A DNA stretch of 64,000 bases from Staphylococcus argenteus (GCF_000236925.1 NC_016941.1:248001-312000); one strand, 5' to 3'; counted from the first letter of the stretch, positions 39,150 through 50,199 are shown. The notes: generated by a model from the letters alone, not told the origin. Translations and numbers: made by a program.

Positions 39150-40067
39150 TTATGCTTTATTTTCAACTTCTTCTAATGGAGGAATGGACGCTTGAGAACC
39201 ATGTCTTTGAACAGTAAACGAACTTGCTTTGTTACCGAAGTCTATAGCCTCTTCTAAATTATCTTGAGACTTATTTAAACGACTCACAAAAGCACCGATA
39301 AATGTATCGCCAGCAGCAGTCGTATCGATAGCTTTAACTTTATAAGCCTGAATGTGTTGGCTATGGTCTCGTGTAGCAAAATATGTACCTTGTTTACCTA
39401 ATGTAATTAAAACAGTTTTGATACCTAAGGATAAAAAGTAATCTGCATTCGCTTGCATGGATGATTCATCTGTTACTTTGATGCCGGATAATAATTCAGC
39501 TTCAGTTTCATTCGGAACGATAATATCAATGAGTGATAATAGTTTATCAGGCAATGGCTTCGCTGGTGCTGGATTTAACACCGTTGTTACACCATGTGCT
39601 TTAGCAATTTCAAATGCAGCAATAATGGCAGGTATCGGTACTTCTAATTGAGCAACAATAAAGTCTGCTTTAACAATTGCATCTTTTGCTGTTTCGACAT
39701 CTTCAGGTGTTATTGTCATGTTTGCACCACCATATACATAGATGGAATTTTGACCTTCAGCATTAACAGTAATGAATGCTTGGCCAGTTTTAGCTTCATC
39801 AGTTTTGATAATGTAAGATGTATCTATATTTGCCTCTTTAAAATCTTCTAAGATGAAATCAGCAACACCATCATTTCCTATTTTCGTAATAAATGTGGTA
39901 TCTGCTTGCATGCGTGCAGTTGCAATCGCTTGGTTAGCGCCTTTACCGCCACCAAATGCTTTTTGAGCTTCCTCAACATGTAGAGTTTCGCCTGGTTGAG
40001 CATATCTTTCAACTGTTAAAAATTGATCTACGTTTGTAGAGCCTAATATAACAACTTTATTTTTCAT
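39150..40067 (-). CDS. rbsK: Ribokinase
   Basis: A 305-residue PfkB-family kinase that phosphorylates D-ribose to ribose-5-phosphate. It shows the N-terminal GSTNVDQ, the GGGKGANQA sugar-binding motif (residues 39-47), and the C-terminal DTTAAGDTF motif with the catalytic aspartate near residue 250. The ATG at 40067 follows AAAGGAGT. It is the last gene of rbsU-rbsD-rbsK. Ribose-5-phosphate also supplies the TarJ substrate pool, a possible metabolic link only. Confidence 0.96.
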   Translation of the reverse strand: MKNKVVILGSTNVDQFLTVERYAQPGETLHVEEAQKAFGGGKGANQAIATARMQADTTFITKIGNDGVADFILEDFKEANIDTSYIIKTDEAKTGQAFITVNAEGQNSIYVYGGANMTITPEDVETAKDAIVKADFIVAQLEVPIPAIIAAFEIAKAHGVTTVLNPAPAKPLPDKLLSLIDIIVPNETEAELLSGIKVTDESSMQANADYFLSLGIKTVLITLGKQGTYFATRDHSQHIQAYKVKAIDTTAAGDTFIGAFVSRLNKSQDNLEEAIDFGNKASSFTVQRHGSQASIPPLEEVENKA

Positions 40068-40094
40068 TGTATGACTCCTTTCAGTTTTAAATTT

Positions 40095-40499
40095 TTAAAA
40101 TGTAACATTTGATTCTAAGGCAATATTGGAATAAGGTGTTATGTCACCTGTGCGAATATTGCCTTTATTTAATGGATGTGATAAATTTGCTTTCATGTCT
40201 TCGTGAGGAATGAAAACAATCTCTATATCAGATGAAAGCAATTGTTTAATTTGTTGTAATTGTTCAGGGTTATGTTCTTTAATTTCTTCAGCTAAGTAAA
40301 TCTTTTGAATTTCCATTTCTTCCAATACTGTAGCTAATACATCGATAAAGCGTGGCAAATTTTTTGTGACAGCTAAATCAATACGACGATGATCATTTGG
40401 AATTGGCATACCAGCATCGTTGACTGTTAATAAGTCAAAATGTCCGATTGTCGCGATTGCTTTCGATATATGTTCATTTAAAACGCTCGTTTTTTTCAT
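40095..40499 (-). CDS. rbsD: D-ribose pyranase
   Basis: A 134-residue RbsD/FucU-family mutarotase that interconverts pyran and furan forms of ribose so RbsK can act. Visible family residues are the [16 protein letters not shown] segment (residues 18-33) with the catalytic His19-Asp21 region, and the C-terminal [12 protein letters not shown]. Start ATG at 40499, after AAGGAG. It lies between the uptake and kinase genes. Confidence 0.96.
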   Translation of the reverse strand: MKKTSVLNEHISKAIATIGHFDLLTVNDAGMPIPNDHRRIDLAVTKNLPRFIDVLATVLEEMEIQKIYLAEEIKEHNPEQLQQIKQLLSSDIEIVFIPHEDMKANLSHPLNKGNIRTGDITPYSNIALESNVTF

Positions 40500-40513
40500 G
40501 AAATTGACACTCC

Positions 40514-41395
40514 TTATTTAATAAATACTGTGACAGAAGCGGCTACTAAAATGAGTACTAAGCCGATAATTGTAATGACCATTTCTTTTGATGTTTTATG
40601 TTGTTTTAAGAAATATATACCAGTTAATGTTGCAAGTACAACAGATGTTTGAGAAAGAATAAAGCCAGTTGCTAAACCGTTCATATCGGGTTGAGCAGAA
40701 ATTAAATAAGTTAAGGCACCAAATGCAAAGAAAAATCCAGAAATAATTTGTAACCATGTAATTTTGTTACGGAAAGGATTTTCTTTTTTCATATTCATTA
40801 GACCATAGATAACTGCAACTAATACCATACCCATAGCTTGAGGTAAAAAGGCGGTTAAGCCATTAATTGATGTTGCTTGTGGTGCTGCAGAATATAACCA
40901 GTATCCAAACTCGCCAATTAACAAAAGTATAACTGCACGACGTAAGTTTTTAGCGTTACTAGCTTCTTTACGTTCGCTCCAAACAGTCATACGCGCACCA
41001 ATTAAGATAATGATTAAAGCAGTGAATCCAATGATTTTGTGACCAATGCCTGGCCAATTTCCTAAGGCGAAAACACCCCATAAAGATGCACCTAATAATT
41101 GAAACGCAGTTGTAACAGGCATAGCACGAGATGAACCAACAAGTTCAAATGCCTTAAATGTAATAATTTGTCCAAAACCCCAACCGGCACCGGATAAAAT
41201 GGCAAACAGTAAATTTGTTCCAGTAGGGAAGCTACTCGAAGTGACCATGGCTAAAATAATAGCGAAGATTAATGTACCTACAGTTGCACCGATAATTTGA
41301 TTTACAGGTTTACCTCCAAATTTAGAAGCAACTGTTGGGAAGAACCCCCAGCCGATTAAAGGTCCCAGTCCAATAAGTAAAGCAACAATGCTCAT
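40514..41395 (-). CDS. rbsU: Ribose uptake protein RbsU (GRP family)
   Basis: A 293-residue transporter with ten membrane spans of the GRP/DMT superfamily, similar to glucose-uptake GlcU. The N-terminal [20 protein letters not shown] is characteristic. It replaces the RbsABC transporter found in other bacteria. The ATG at 41395 follows GAGGTG; an in-frame GTG nine bases earlier is part of that site. It is the first gene of the rbs operon, downstream of a palindromic operator. Confidence 0.93.
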   Translation of the reverse strand: MSIVALLIGLGPLIGWGFFPTVASKFGGKPVNQIIGATVGTLIFAIILAMVTSSSFPTGTNLLFAILSGAGWGFGQIITFKAFELVGSSRAMPVTTAFQLLGASLWGVFALGNWPGIGHKIIGFTALIIILIGARMTVWSERKEASNAKNLRRAVILLLIGEFGYWLYSAAPQATSINGLTAFLPQAMGMVLVAVIYGLMNMKKENPFRNKITWLQIISGFFFAFGALTYLISAQPDMNGLATGFILSQTSVVLATLTGIYFLKQHKTSKEMVITIIGLVLILVAASVTVFIK

Positions 41396-41421
41396 GTTAT
41401 ACACCTCACGATTTAATTTTA

Positions 41422-41435
41422 GTAAAACGTTTTAC
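41422..41435. promoter_or_regulatory. Probable RbsR operator
   Basis: GTAAAACGTTTTAC is a perfect 14-bp palindrome with the central CG typical of LacI-family sites. It sits 27 bp upstream of rbsU and downstream of rbsR. It also resembles a cre, so RbsR and CcpA could both bind. Confidence 0.75.
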
Positions 41436-41559
41436 CAGTGCCATCGTAACACTTTTAATTGTAAAATGCATGCGTTTTCATAAAATGTTAATAACGTTTA
41501 ATTCATATTTCGAAATTTAATGAATATTGTTTAAATTTCAGAATGACTTTATAGTAAAT

Positions 41560-41594
41560 AAAAACCCTCAACGTTAAATCAACGCTAAGGGAAA
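41560..41594 (-). terminator. Terminator of rbsR
   Basis: CCCTcaaCGTT and AACGctaAGGG (about 41565-41591) form an interrupted stem. On the minus strand TTTTTATTT follows. rbsR is thus a separate transcript from rbsUDK. Confidence 0.75.
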
Positions 41595-41622
41595 AGTGTT
41601 CAAAAATATATCGTATGTGCAT

Positions 41623-42621
41623 TTAGTGTAAAACATTTGAAGAGGTCGTGGATCGAATTTTTAATGTCGTCGGAAGTTCAACCATTTCAATGGGTTTATC
41701 TAATTGATGTATACGTTGAAGCAATAAATTCAATGATATTTTACCAATCTCAGTAATTGGTTGAGCTATCGTAGTCAACGGTGGTGTTACATATGCTGCA
41801 TAGTCGATGTCATCGTAACCTATTAGTGAGATATCTTTCGGAATATTAATTCCATGTTCAATTAAGCCACGCAAAATACCAATGGCGAGTTCATCATTAA
41901 TAGCAAATATCGCAGTAGCAGGTTGAATCATAATGTCATCAACGATAGTTAGACCACCATGTTTAGATAGTTCTGTACGTATGATTTTAGGTTCGGATAA
42001 TTGATATGCGCGTAAAGTATCAATGAACCCAGTTACACGTGCTGACATATTTGCCATCATGTCATATGGTGCAACAATCGTCATATTTTTGTGGCCTAAT
42101 CCTATTAAATGTTGAGCTGCAAGTTGTCCGCCTTGATATTCATTTGTACGTACAAAATCTGTATAACCTTGATGGTCATTTTGATCTAGCACAACATATG
42201 GAATATGGTGCTTTTTTACATAATCATCAAGTGTATCAGGAGAAGCAATATATTGCGCAATGATTAAGCCGTCTATACCGCGATCAATTAAGTGTTTAAC
42301 ATTATTACATAATTCGTGTGCTGTAGAAGTTAAAAAACATAAATCGACGTCAGCTGGTTTATAATCATGGATACTTTGCATGAGTGATGAGAAAAATGGA
42401 TTTGTTAAGCTCGGGAGAATGACACCGATAGTTTGAATCTTACTACCACGTAATTGTTTCGCATGTTTGTTAGGGGCATAGCCTAGACGTTCTGAAACAG
42501 TATGTACTTTTTTAATTGTAGTTGCTGAAAACCTGCTATCATTATGATTTAAAATATGTGACACAGTAGTAACTGATACGCCAGCTTCTTTAGCAACATC
42601 TTTAATTGATATCTTTTTCAT
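41623..42621 (-). CDS. rbsR: LacI-family ribose repressor
   Basis: A 332-residue repressor with an N-terminal LacI HTH (KISIKDVAKEAGVSVTTVSH, residues 3-22) and hinge helix, then a periplasmic-binding-protein-like ligand domain. I start at the second of two adjacent ATGs (42621); AAGGA is well placed for either. Position next to rbsUDK identifies it as RbsR. It likely binds the palindrome at 41422-41435. Confidence 0.93.
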   Translation of the reverse strand: MKKISIKDVAKEAGVSVTTVSHILNHNDSRFSATTIKKVHTVSERLGYAPNKHAKQLRGSKIQTIGVILPSLTNPFFSSLMQSIHDYKPADVDLCFLTSTAHELCNNVKHLIDRGIDGLIIAQYIASPDTLDDYVKKHHIPYVVLDQNDHQGYTDFVRTNEYQGGQLAAQHLIGLGHKNMTIVAPYDMMANMSARVTGFIDTLRAYQLSEPKIIRTELSKHGGLTIVDDIMIQPATAIFAINDELAIGILRGLIEHGINIPKDISLIGYDDIDYAAYVTPPLTTIAQPITEIGKISLNLLLQRIHQLDKPIEMVELPTTLKIRSTTSSNVLH

Positions 42622-42979
42622 CATCGATTCCTTCTCTTTATTTTGTAATTCATCTTATATATACCCAATTATTACATTAATCATATCATGAGAAAACATT
42701 CGATGACATACGTATACGTACATCGTGTATTTTCAAATAATGAGGTCAAATATAGTCTTGAAAAATGAGTTAACTTTAAATGAATTAAAAGATTAGATAC
42801 ATAGAAAATTCAGTATAATAGAAATGCATATAAATGTTATATCTATTGTTTGTTTATGATATTTTTTATTTTTGAAAAAAGTCTTAAAATATATAATAAA
42901 ATAATGTATATTTAACTATGTAAGATGAATGTTTGGCTTTTGAAAAAGGTAGCTACAATCGAAGAGAGGATGTTTTTTA
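42622..42979. other. Divergent intergenic region with long palindrome
   Basis: This gap must hold the rbsR promoter and that of the next gene. It contains TACGTATACGTA (42709-42720), flanked by CGATG (42701-42705) and CATCG (42721-42725), giving a 25-bp imperfect palindrome. I saw no small gene. Confidence 0.5.
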
Positions 42980-43372
42980 ATGCAATTCAAATTAAAAGAA
43001 GAAGAGATTATTAGTTTTTTAGAATTGAAATATCCAGATAAAAAGTTCGAATATGGTCGTTTGTTAGTTGGACAACATAAACGAGATGATTTAGATGTTT
43101 ATTACTTTGGTGATACGTTTTTAATGTGCACGATTATTTCATTCAAAACATTTGAAATTAAAGAAACAGTAGAATTATCATATGATGCTGTTAATCGTAT
43201 TGTGTTAAAAGATGGATGGTTATTTAGAAAAATGAGAATAGAAACAATGCAAAAAGTGTTAAAATACGGTACATCTAAATTAATGTTAACTGATTTTCAA
43301 AAAGAGAATTATGATAAATATATTCAAGGTCAGAAACAACGCGTGATATTTGAAAATGGCCATTTTGTCTAA
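42980..43372 (+). CDS. Conserved hypothetical protein, 130 residues
   Basis: A soluble-looking protein with alternating beta-strand-like and charged segments (YFGDTFLMCTIISFKTFEIKE, NRIVLKDGWLFRKM), no signal peptide and no membrane span. The pattern could fit a PH-like bacterial domain, but I do not recognise the family. The ATG at 42980 follows GAGAGGATG. It is monocistronic, with its own terminator, between rbsR and an MFS exporter. No function assigned. Confidence 0.8.
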   Translation: MQFKLKEEEIISFLELKYPDKKFEYGRLLVGQHKRDDLDVYYFGDTFLMCTIISFKTFEIKETVELSYDAVNRIVLKDGWLFRKMRIETMQKVLKYGTSKLMLTDFQKENYDKYIQGQKQRVIFENGHFV

Positions 43373-43394
43373 CTGATAGTGAATATAATTAGAG

Positions 43395-43434
43395 TAAGCG
43401 AAGAACAGAGGAAAACGTTCTTCGCTTATTTTTA
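43395..43434 (+). terminator. Terminator of the 130-residue gene
   Basis: TAAGCGAAGAAC (43395-43406) and GTTCTTCGCTTA (43417-43428) form a perfect 12-bp stem followed by TTTTTT-like sequence. Confidence 0.9.
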
Positions 43435-43499
43435 TAGGGTTTGATACGTCTAGCTTTAAAGATATAAAGATTTATAAAAGCGTGAATCTTCTATTATAT

Positions 43500-44885
43500 T
43501 TATGATTTAACCGTTTTTGGAATAATAATGAAGGCAGATAATGAGCCAAGGATCATCAATACAATGCTGACTATAAATGTTACGGTTGCGGCTACACTAG
43601 GTGCATAGTTAAGTTGTAGCATACTAAACACTGTTGTACTTAATGCTATACCAAAAGCACCACCTAATGTACCGCTCATTTTGTATAATCCTGTAGCCAA
43701 GCCAACTTTTTCATTTGGCATACTAAAAATTGCAATCGTAAGTCCTGGTGTTGCTACTAAACCATTACCTATCGCACATATGACGAAACCAATGACAACT
43801 GCCATGACATATTGTGATGCGGATAATTGAGTCATACTAATAACAGTGATGCCGATGACTGGGAACAATGGGCCAATGATGAGCATCAACTTGCCACCGA
43901 AGCGTAACGTTGCCTTTTCACCTAATCGAATCATCGCAATGGCTACAATGGCATAAGGTAATGTAACTAAACCAGATTGAGCAGCAGATAATCCAAGGTG
44001 AGTTTGTGCATATATAAAGAAGACAACCGTTACACCGAGACCACTGTTTAAAACAAAGTTATTTAAAAAAGCACCAATAAATGGACGGTTACGAAATACT
44101 GCGAAATCAATAAATGGTGCTGTAAGACGGCGTTCAATGATAATAAATATAATTGTAGAGATAATAAATGTACTAAGACAAATATATGAAAACTTACTAA
44201 ACCAACCTTGTTCAAAACCTTGTGTTAATAGCAATGTGAAGCTTCCAATCATTACAGCAAAAACTGTCATACCCTTATAATCAAAAGGATGATGAGTACG
44301 ATGTTGTCTTACTTTTTCTGACGTCCCTTTAAGAAGTAGTATGGCGATTAAAGCTATTACGATACTTATAATGAAATTAGTTTGCCATCCGAAATTTGTG
44401 GCAATTAAACCGCCAATGACACCTGCTAGGCCGATACCACCCACGGTACTAATCATTAAGTAACTAATGGCACGTCTTAAATGATCACCGTTAAATTGAT
44501 GATTTAAAACACCTACCGTTGAAGGTAATAAGATAGCTGCTGATAAACCTTGTAAAATTCTACCTAAAATTAAAAGAGCGGTTATGTCCGAAATAATTAA
44601 CAGAATAGAACCGATAATGCTGGCTATGAGTCCAATGTATGTCATTTTTAATTGTCCTATTTTATCAGCTATGTCACCCGCGGCTACCATAAAAATGCCA
44701 GTTGCAAAAGACGTTAAACTAATCGATAAATTTAAAATGGCAGGTGACGTATGATACGTTTGACCAACAAGTGGTCCTATATTAATAAATGATTGTGCAA
44801 ACAACCAGTATGTTAATGCAGATAACATAATTGCAATAATAATATGACTGCGTGTTGAAGATTGTGTGTGATTCACAGATGTCAC
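43500..44885 (-). CDS. MFS drug exporter, DHA2 (14-TMS) family
   Basis: A 461-residue transporter with about fourteen membrane spans. It has a motif-A-like loop GDIADKIGQLKMTYIG after span two and a motif-C-like STVGGIGLAGVIGG in span five, typical of proton-driven drug exporters such as NorB, QacA and SdrM. The ATG at 44885 follows AAGGAGTG. It is monocistronic. Substrate unknown; I do not assign one of the named staphylococcal efflux symbols. Confidence 0.87.
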   Translation of the reverse strand: MTSVNHTQSSTRSHIIIAIMLSALTYWLFAQSFINIGPLVGQTYHTSPAILNLSISLTSFATGIFMVAAGDIADKIGQLKMTYIGLIASIIGSILLIISDITALLILGRILQGLSAAILLPSTVGVLNHQFNGDHLRRAISYLMISTVGGIGLAGVIGGLIATNFGWQTNFIISIVIALIAILLLKGTSEKVRQHRTHHPFDYKGMTVFAVMIGSFTLLLTQGFEQGWFSKFSYICLSTFIISTIIFIIIERRLTAPFIDFAVFRNRPFIGAFLNNFVLNSGLGVTVVFFIYAQTHLGLSAAQSGLVTLPYAIVAIAMIRLGEKATLRFGGKLMLIIGPLFPVIGITVISMTQLSASQYVMAVVIGFVICAIGNGLVATPGLTIAIFSMPNEKVGLATGLYKMSGTLGGAFGIALSTTVFSMLQLNYAPSVAATVTFIVSIVLMILGSLSAFIIIPKTVKS

Positions 44886-45110
44886 TCCTTGTAAAAATTA
44901 AGTATAGAAAGTCATGCTCCTAAGTTTGGAAATGTGAATTTGAATGTTCACTTACGGTTAAGTCATGATTTCCTTTCATATCATACCACAGTTATTGAGA
45001 ATGAATATCAATTAATTGCTTATAGTCATATTTTTTTATAGTATGTTTAGATGAAGTAGCGTTATTTGAAGGCATTTTAAGTAAACAACGATAATAGAGG
45101 AGTGAATATA

Positions 45111-46103
45111 ATGTGTACAGGGTTCACAATACAAACATTAAATAATGAAATAATTCTTGGTCGTACAATGGATTACGATTATCCGTTAGATGGTTCGCCA
45201 GCAGTGACACCTAGAAATTACCATTGGACATCACGTACAGGAACAACAGGTCAAACTAAATTTGGCTTTATTGGTACTGGGACAGATATGGAAGGTTTTA
45301 TTTATGGTGATGGAGTTAATGAGCATGGCGTTGCGATTTCAACGCAGTATTTCCGAGGTTATAGTTCATATGCTTCCGCTCATAAAACAGGAGCGATGAA
45401 TATTACACAAAATGAAATTGTGACATGGATTTTAGGATATACAGCGAGCATTGAAGATATTAAACAACAAGCACCTCAAATTAATGTCGTCGCAGTTTAT
45501 TTAAATGATATTGGTGAAGTACCCCCGTTACATTATCATGTTTCCGATAAAACAGGACGCTCAGTCGAAGTGTCATTTGAAAATGGTGAGGTAGTTATAA
45601 CGGATAATCCGATTGGTGTACTAACAAATCATCCAGATTTAGCATGGCATTATAGTAATTTAAGACAATATATTAATGTTTCTCCTTTTCCCTCTTCATC
45701 AAAACTATTGGAAGATGTAATGATTGAACCTTTAGGTAATGAATCAGGCACATTTGGATTGCCAGGTGGGTTTACGTCCACAGAGCGTTTTGTGCGTATG
45801 GCATTTATGAAGTCACATATTTCTCAGAATAATGATAAAGAGATGGATTTAATGAATGCATTTTATTTATTAGATGCAGTTAACATTCCCATAGGCATTG
45901 TACGTCCACATGATGCTGATAGTCATTATACAATGTATCAAACGGTCATAAATTTAACTACAAAGACGTTGTACATTAAATATTATGGAAGTAATGAAAT
46001 TGTAGAACTTAAACTTACGGATGATTTAATTCACAAAGAGGATATGACAATTTTTAAGCCAGAAACTCATTTAATTGTAAAAAAGTTAAATGAAGATTAT
46101 TAA
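45111..46103 (+). CDS. Choloylglycine hydrolase / penicillin V acylase family Ntn hydrolase
   Basis: A 330-residue Ntn hydrolase. I start at the ATG at 45111, eight bases after GAGGAGTG, because the family needs Cys as residue 2: removal of Met exposes the Cys2 nucleophile. Other catalytic residues are visible: Arg18 and Asp21 (GRTMDYD), an Asn in VLTNHP near residue 170, and Arg in GGFTSTERFVR near residue 225. Family members cleave amide bonds of bile salts, penicillin V or acyl-homoserine lactones. Which one applies cannot be told; staphylococci on skin rarely meet bile salts. Monocistronic. Confidence 0.9.
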   Translation: MCTGFTIQTLNNEIILGRTMDYDYPLDGSPAVTPRNYHWTSRTGTTGQTKFGFIGTGTDMEGFIYGDGVNEHGVAISTQYFRGYSSYASAHKTGAMNITQNEIVTWILGYTASIEDIKQQAPQINVVAVYLNDIGEVPPLHYHVSDKTGRSVEVSFENGEVVITDNPIGVLTNHPDLAWHYSNLRQYINVSPFPSSSKLLEDVMIEPLGNESGTFGLPGGFTSTERFVRMAFMKSHISQNNDKEMDLMNAFYLLDAVNIPIGIVRPHDADSHYTMYQTVINLTTKTLYIKYYGSNEIVELKLTDDLIHKEDMTIFKPETHLIVKKLNEDY

Positions 46104-46157
46104 GTGAAATATAACAATTTGGCTTTTTGCAAATTTGAAGTAAATATTGCTTTATAC

Positions 46158-46197
46158 ATAAGCGTATGATGATATCAATGTCCTTACGCTTATTTTT
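46158..46197 (+). terminator. Terminator of the Ntn hydrolase gene
   Basis: ATAAGCGTA (46158-46166) pairs with TACGCTTAT (46185-46193), followed by TTTTT. The rest of the 46104-46406 gap is the lytM upstream region with no gene. Confidence 0.85.
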
Positions 46198-46370
46198 GTG
46201 CAATTTAGAAGTAAAGATATGTCATTTTATTATCATTACGTATATTTTTTGTAATAGTATTTCAATGAGTTTGGCAAAACATTTCTATAATATTAAAAAG
46301 TTTGAAAATGTGATTTAAACACTTTACTAGGTGGTTTGATTATTTTAGTATGTGCATTACAGTTTATTGA

Positions 46371-47369
<999 letters not shown>

Positions 47370-47375
47370 TACAAC

Positions 47376-47421
47376 AAATCCCAAGATACAACATTTGTAT
47401 GGTTGTAACTTGGGATTTTTA
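47376..47421. terminator. Terminator between lytM and the ABC operon
   Basis: AAATCCCAAG (47376-47385) and CTTGGGATTT (47409-47418) form a perfect outer stem, with inner TACAAC/GTTGTA. T residues on the plus strand make it the lytM terminator; the minus-strand ABC operon ends four bases further on. Confidence 0.88.
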
Positions 47422-47424
47422 ATT

Positions 47425-48084
47425 TTAATAATAGGTATATGCCCAGTGTTTATCATCTAAGACATGTCGATAAAATGGATCTTGACCGATTAATTTGATT
47501 TCATCAGCAAGTGCTTCCACTTCATCTAAATGATGTGTTGTTAATATAATTAAGCATTTAGATTTCATAATGTTAAGTAGTTGATGAATATCATGTCTAG
47601 ATTTTAAATCAATACCAACCGTAGGCTCATCTAAAATAAGAATTCGTGGTTGTCCTAATAATCCGACTAATATATTAATTTTACGTTTGTTTCCACCAGA
47701 TAGTGTAGATACTTTTACAGATGTATCGTCAAAGTTTAATTGTTGTAAATATTCATTGATTGTTGCATCAGAGATAGGTGTTTTACAGAGTGATTTAAAG
47801 AACTTAATATTTTCAGCAACTGTCATATGCTCAAATAATGCAATATCTTGAGGAACATAACCGATATGATTTTGAATTTGTCTTTGATTCCATTTTTCAC
47901 CAAAATAGGTGATGTTGCCATTGTTAGCTTTTTCAATACCAGCAATCATACGAAGTAACGTTGATTTTCCCGCGCCATTATCACCGAGTAAAATCGTTAA
48001 GCGGTTGCTATCAAATGACATGGATAAGTGGTGGAAAATCTGTTTATTGCGGTATCGCTTTGTAAGATTATTGATTTCTATCAT
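47425..48084 (-). CDS. ABC transporter ATP-binding protein
   Basis: A 219-residue ABC ATPase. Walker A is GDNGAGKS (34-41), the Q-loop is in GYVPQDI, the signature is LSGGNKR, Walker B is ILILDEPTVGID, and the switch His follows in TTHH. Such short ATPases pair with ABC-2 permeases, as do the two genes upstream. It is the last gene of a four-gene minus-strand operon, 13 bases after the permease. The substrate is unknown; proximity to the type VII locus is suggestive only. Confidence 0.92.
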   Translation of the reverse strand: MIEINNLTKRYRNKQIFHHLSMSFDSNRLTILLGDNGAGKSTLLRMIAGIEKANNGNITYFGEKWNQRQIQNHIGYVPQDIALFEHMTVAENIKFFKSLCKTPISDATINEYLQQLNFDDTSVKVSTLSGGNKRKINILVGLLGQPRILILDEPTVGIDLKSRHDIHQLLNIMKSKCLIILTTHHLDEVEALADEIKLIGQDPFYRHVLDDKHWAYTYY

Positions 48085-48097
48085 TAGATACGCTCCT

Positions 48098-49018
48098 TTA
48101 CATGAAAATGGTCAAATATACGATGCTCATAGCAAATGCATATATAAATGTCATAAATAGACGATGACTTAATGTTTGAATATGGAATAAGATAAAAACA
48201 ATACCAATTTCGTAAACTAATATAAGTAATAGTGATTTCAAGTAAAATACTAAGGTGAGTGGTTGTGACATGTATAAACTAACTGCCCATAATAGCAACA
48301 ATAACAAGGTACTATGTGTTAGTACATAGGTGCTATATAGCTTTAAACGACTTAAATGATATTGTGATAATCGTTGCAATGCTGCTTGTTGATTTAATCG
48401 ATAGTGAAGTACAACTTGAACAGCACTTACACATAAAATTACAGCAAATATTAAGCTGATTGAAATGGAGTGTTGTGCTTGATGTGTAAGTGAAACAAAT
48501 TTAATTTTAGAGTCTGGTGTATGTTTATAGTACGATTCATTGATATCTGTTATAGAATGATGTTGTTTCATATCGTCGAGATGTTCATAAATGATATTTG
48601 GTATTTGTTGTTGATACAATGAACTACTAACAATCTCTACAGCAATGCTACCGATAAAATCATCTCTACCATATAATTGTATGACTTCTTTTAAACGATT
48701 CTCTTTTAACTTTTTAGAGAACCCTTTAGGAATTTGCATACTCAAAATAGATTCCTTTTTAGTGACATCATCTTCAATATAACCTTCATTTTCATCAACT
48801 GTTTTAATGATTACATAATTAGATTTTTTAATTTTATTAATTAACGATTTTGATGCATTAGTTTGGTCTAAATCTTGAATGGTGATAGGAATTTTAAAAT
48901 TTTCATGCGCTGCACGATAACCAAGACCGCATAGAAAAAGAGTGATTAATATGATTGCAACTAGCATGATGTATTGCAGCCATTGTTTTAACACAACAAG
49001 TTGGATATAAGGTTTCAT
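48098..49018 (-). CDS. ABC-2 type membrane protein
   Basis: A 306-residue membrane protein. One N-terminal span (~10-32) is followed by a ~150-residue extracytoplasmic region, then five or six C-terminal spans (from ~185). This is the ABC-2 exporter layout. I start at the ATG at 49018, seven bases after GGAGGT. That ATG overlaps the stop of the preceding gene as ATGA, so translation is coupled to it. It is probably one half of a heterodimeric exporter channel. Confidence 0.8.
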   Translation of the reverse strand: MKPYIQLVVLKQWLQYIMLVAIILITLFLCGLGYRAAHENFKIPITIQDLDQTNASKSLINKIKKSNYVIIKTVDENEGYIEDDVTKKESILSMQIPKGFSKKLKENRLKEVIQLYGRDDFIGSIAVEIVSSSLYQQQIPNIIYEHLDDMKQHHSITDINESYYKHTPDSKIKFVSLTHQAQHSISISLIFAVILCVSAVQVVLHYRLNQQAALQRLSQYHLSRLKLYSTYVLTHSTLLLLLLWAVSLYMSQPLTLVFYLKSLLLILVYEIGIVFILFHIQTLSHRLFMTFIYAFAMSIVYLTIFM

Positions 49019-50181
49019 CTGCGATACCTCCAAACTAATACAACTAAGTTAATAATAATCAACGTAATAATACTTATGTAGAAACTAGGGTGTAAATCTA
49101 AAATATAGTTGTTTAAAATAATTTCTAACAATTGATTCGTAACAATAGCAAATGGTTGAATAGTAAAAATGCCGTTTGCTACGTGCTGTAGAAAAATAGT
49201 AGGTATAGTCATGCCAGATAGCATCAAAACTATAATAGCTAATATGATCTTACAAATACTATTGAGTAAATAGGTTGTTAAGAGTTCGATTAACAGTAAA
49301 CACAGTACTAAAAAGGTAACATAATAGCTTAAATGAATGGCTAACGTTGGCCAATTATATAGTTCGAACGTATTTGGAATATGATACAAAATCCAAATTA
49401 AGCCGAGTATGCTCCATAGCATCGTATATATCCATGTAATAAGCGCACGAATGATTAACAAACGCTCTTTAGCAAAATGAAACATTTTCAAACGCTCTTT
49501 AAGTACAGTATCTTGGTTCATTTTTAAAACTGTAAATAAAGATAGTGCAAAGATAAATATCGTTGCTAAAAATCCGGTAATTGCATAGTAACTTGCCGTT
49601 TCATATAAATGGATAGGTTCTAAGTTGAATGCGCCTGAACGGTTTAATCCCGTAATCAGCAAATCTGTCATGACATTTATACTGTCAGAATGTGATGCTT
49701 TCGGTGCTAAGTCTTGAAAAGCTAAAATACCACCCATCGATAGCATAAGACGTTGATAAACAGAATCTGTTAACTGTGACAACACAACACTCTTCATTGA
49801 TTGTTGATCGTATGTATATACTGAAATTGGTAATTGACCTTGTTTATAAAAGGCCTTTGTCATACCTTTATCAAAGACAAAGTAGCCTTGAAGTTTCTGC
49901 TGTTTTAGCAAATCATGTGCTTTCTTTTCATCATAAGCTTTAATACTCACATTTTTTCCTAGGTTACTCCCTTTACCAATAGAGTTTAAGATTAATTTCG
50001 TTTCACTAGATTGATCTTTATCCACGACACCTATATTAAAATGGTTGTCATCTTCTGTTACATGTTGAATGGTCGTTAATGTAATGAGAAGTGCCGCTAA
50101 GATAAATAGTAAGTAAATAATTAAATACCACTTTTTCAATAAAAAAGAGTGGTAGATACGAAACAAATGTATTGTTTTCAT
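49015..50181 (-). CDS. ABC-2 type membrane protein
   Basis: A 388-residue membrane protein with the same plan as its neighbour: span one at ~18-38, a large extracytoplasmic loop (~40-200), then about six C-terminal spans. The soluble part (NIGVVDKDQSSET) resembles the beta-rich loops of ABC-2/YhgE-like proteins, a group to which EsaA also belongs. The ATG at 50181 has GGAGGAG. With the following permease and ATPase it should form an exporter. Confidence 0.8.
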   Translation of the reverse strand: MKTIHLFRIYHSFLLKKWYLIIYLLFILAALLITLTTIQHVTEDDNHFNIGVVDKDQSSETKLILNSIGKGSNLGKNVSIKAYDEKKAHDLLKQQKLQGYFVFDKGMTKAFYKQGQLPISVYTYDQQSMKSVVLSQLTDSVYQRLMLSMGGILAFQDLAPKASHSDSINVMTDLLITGLNRSGAFNLEPIHLYETASYYAITGFLATIFIFALSLFTVLKMNQDTVLKERLKMFHFAKERLLIIRALITWIYTMLWSILGLIWILYHIPNTFELYNWPTLAIHLSYYVTFLVLCLLLIELLTTYLLNSICKIILAIIVLMLSGMTIPTIFLQHVANGIFTIQPFAIVTNQLLEIILNNYILDLHPSFYISIITLIIINLVVLVWRYRR

Positions 50182-50199
50182 TTAACCACTCCTCCAATG

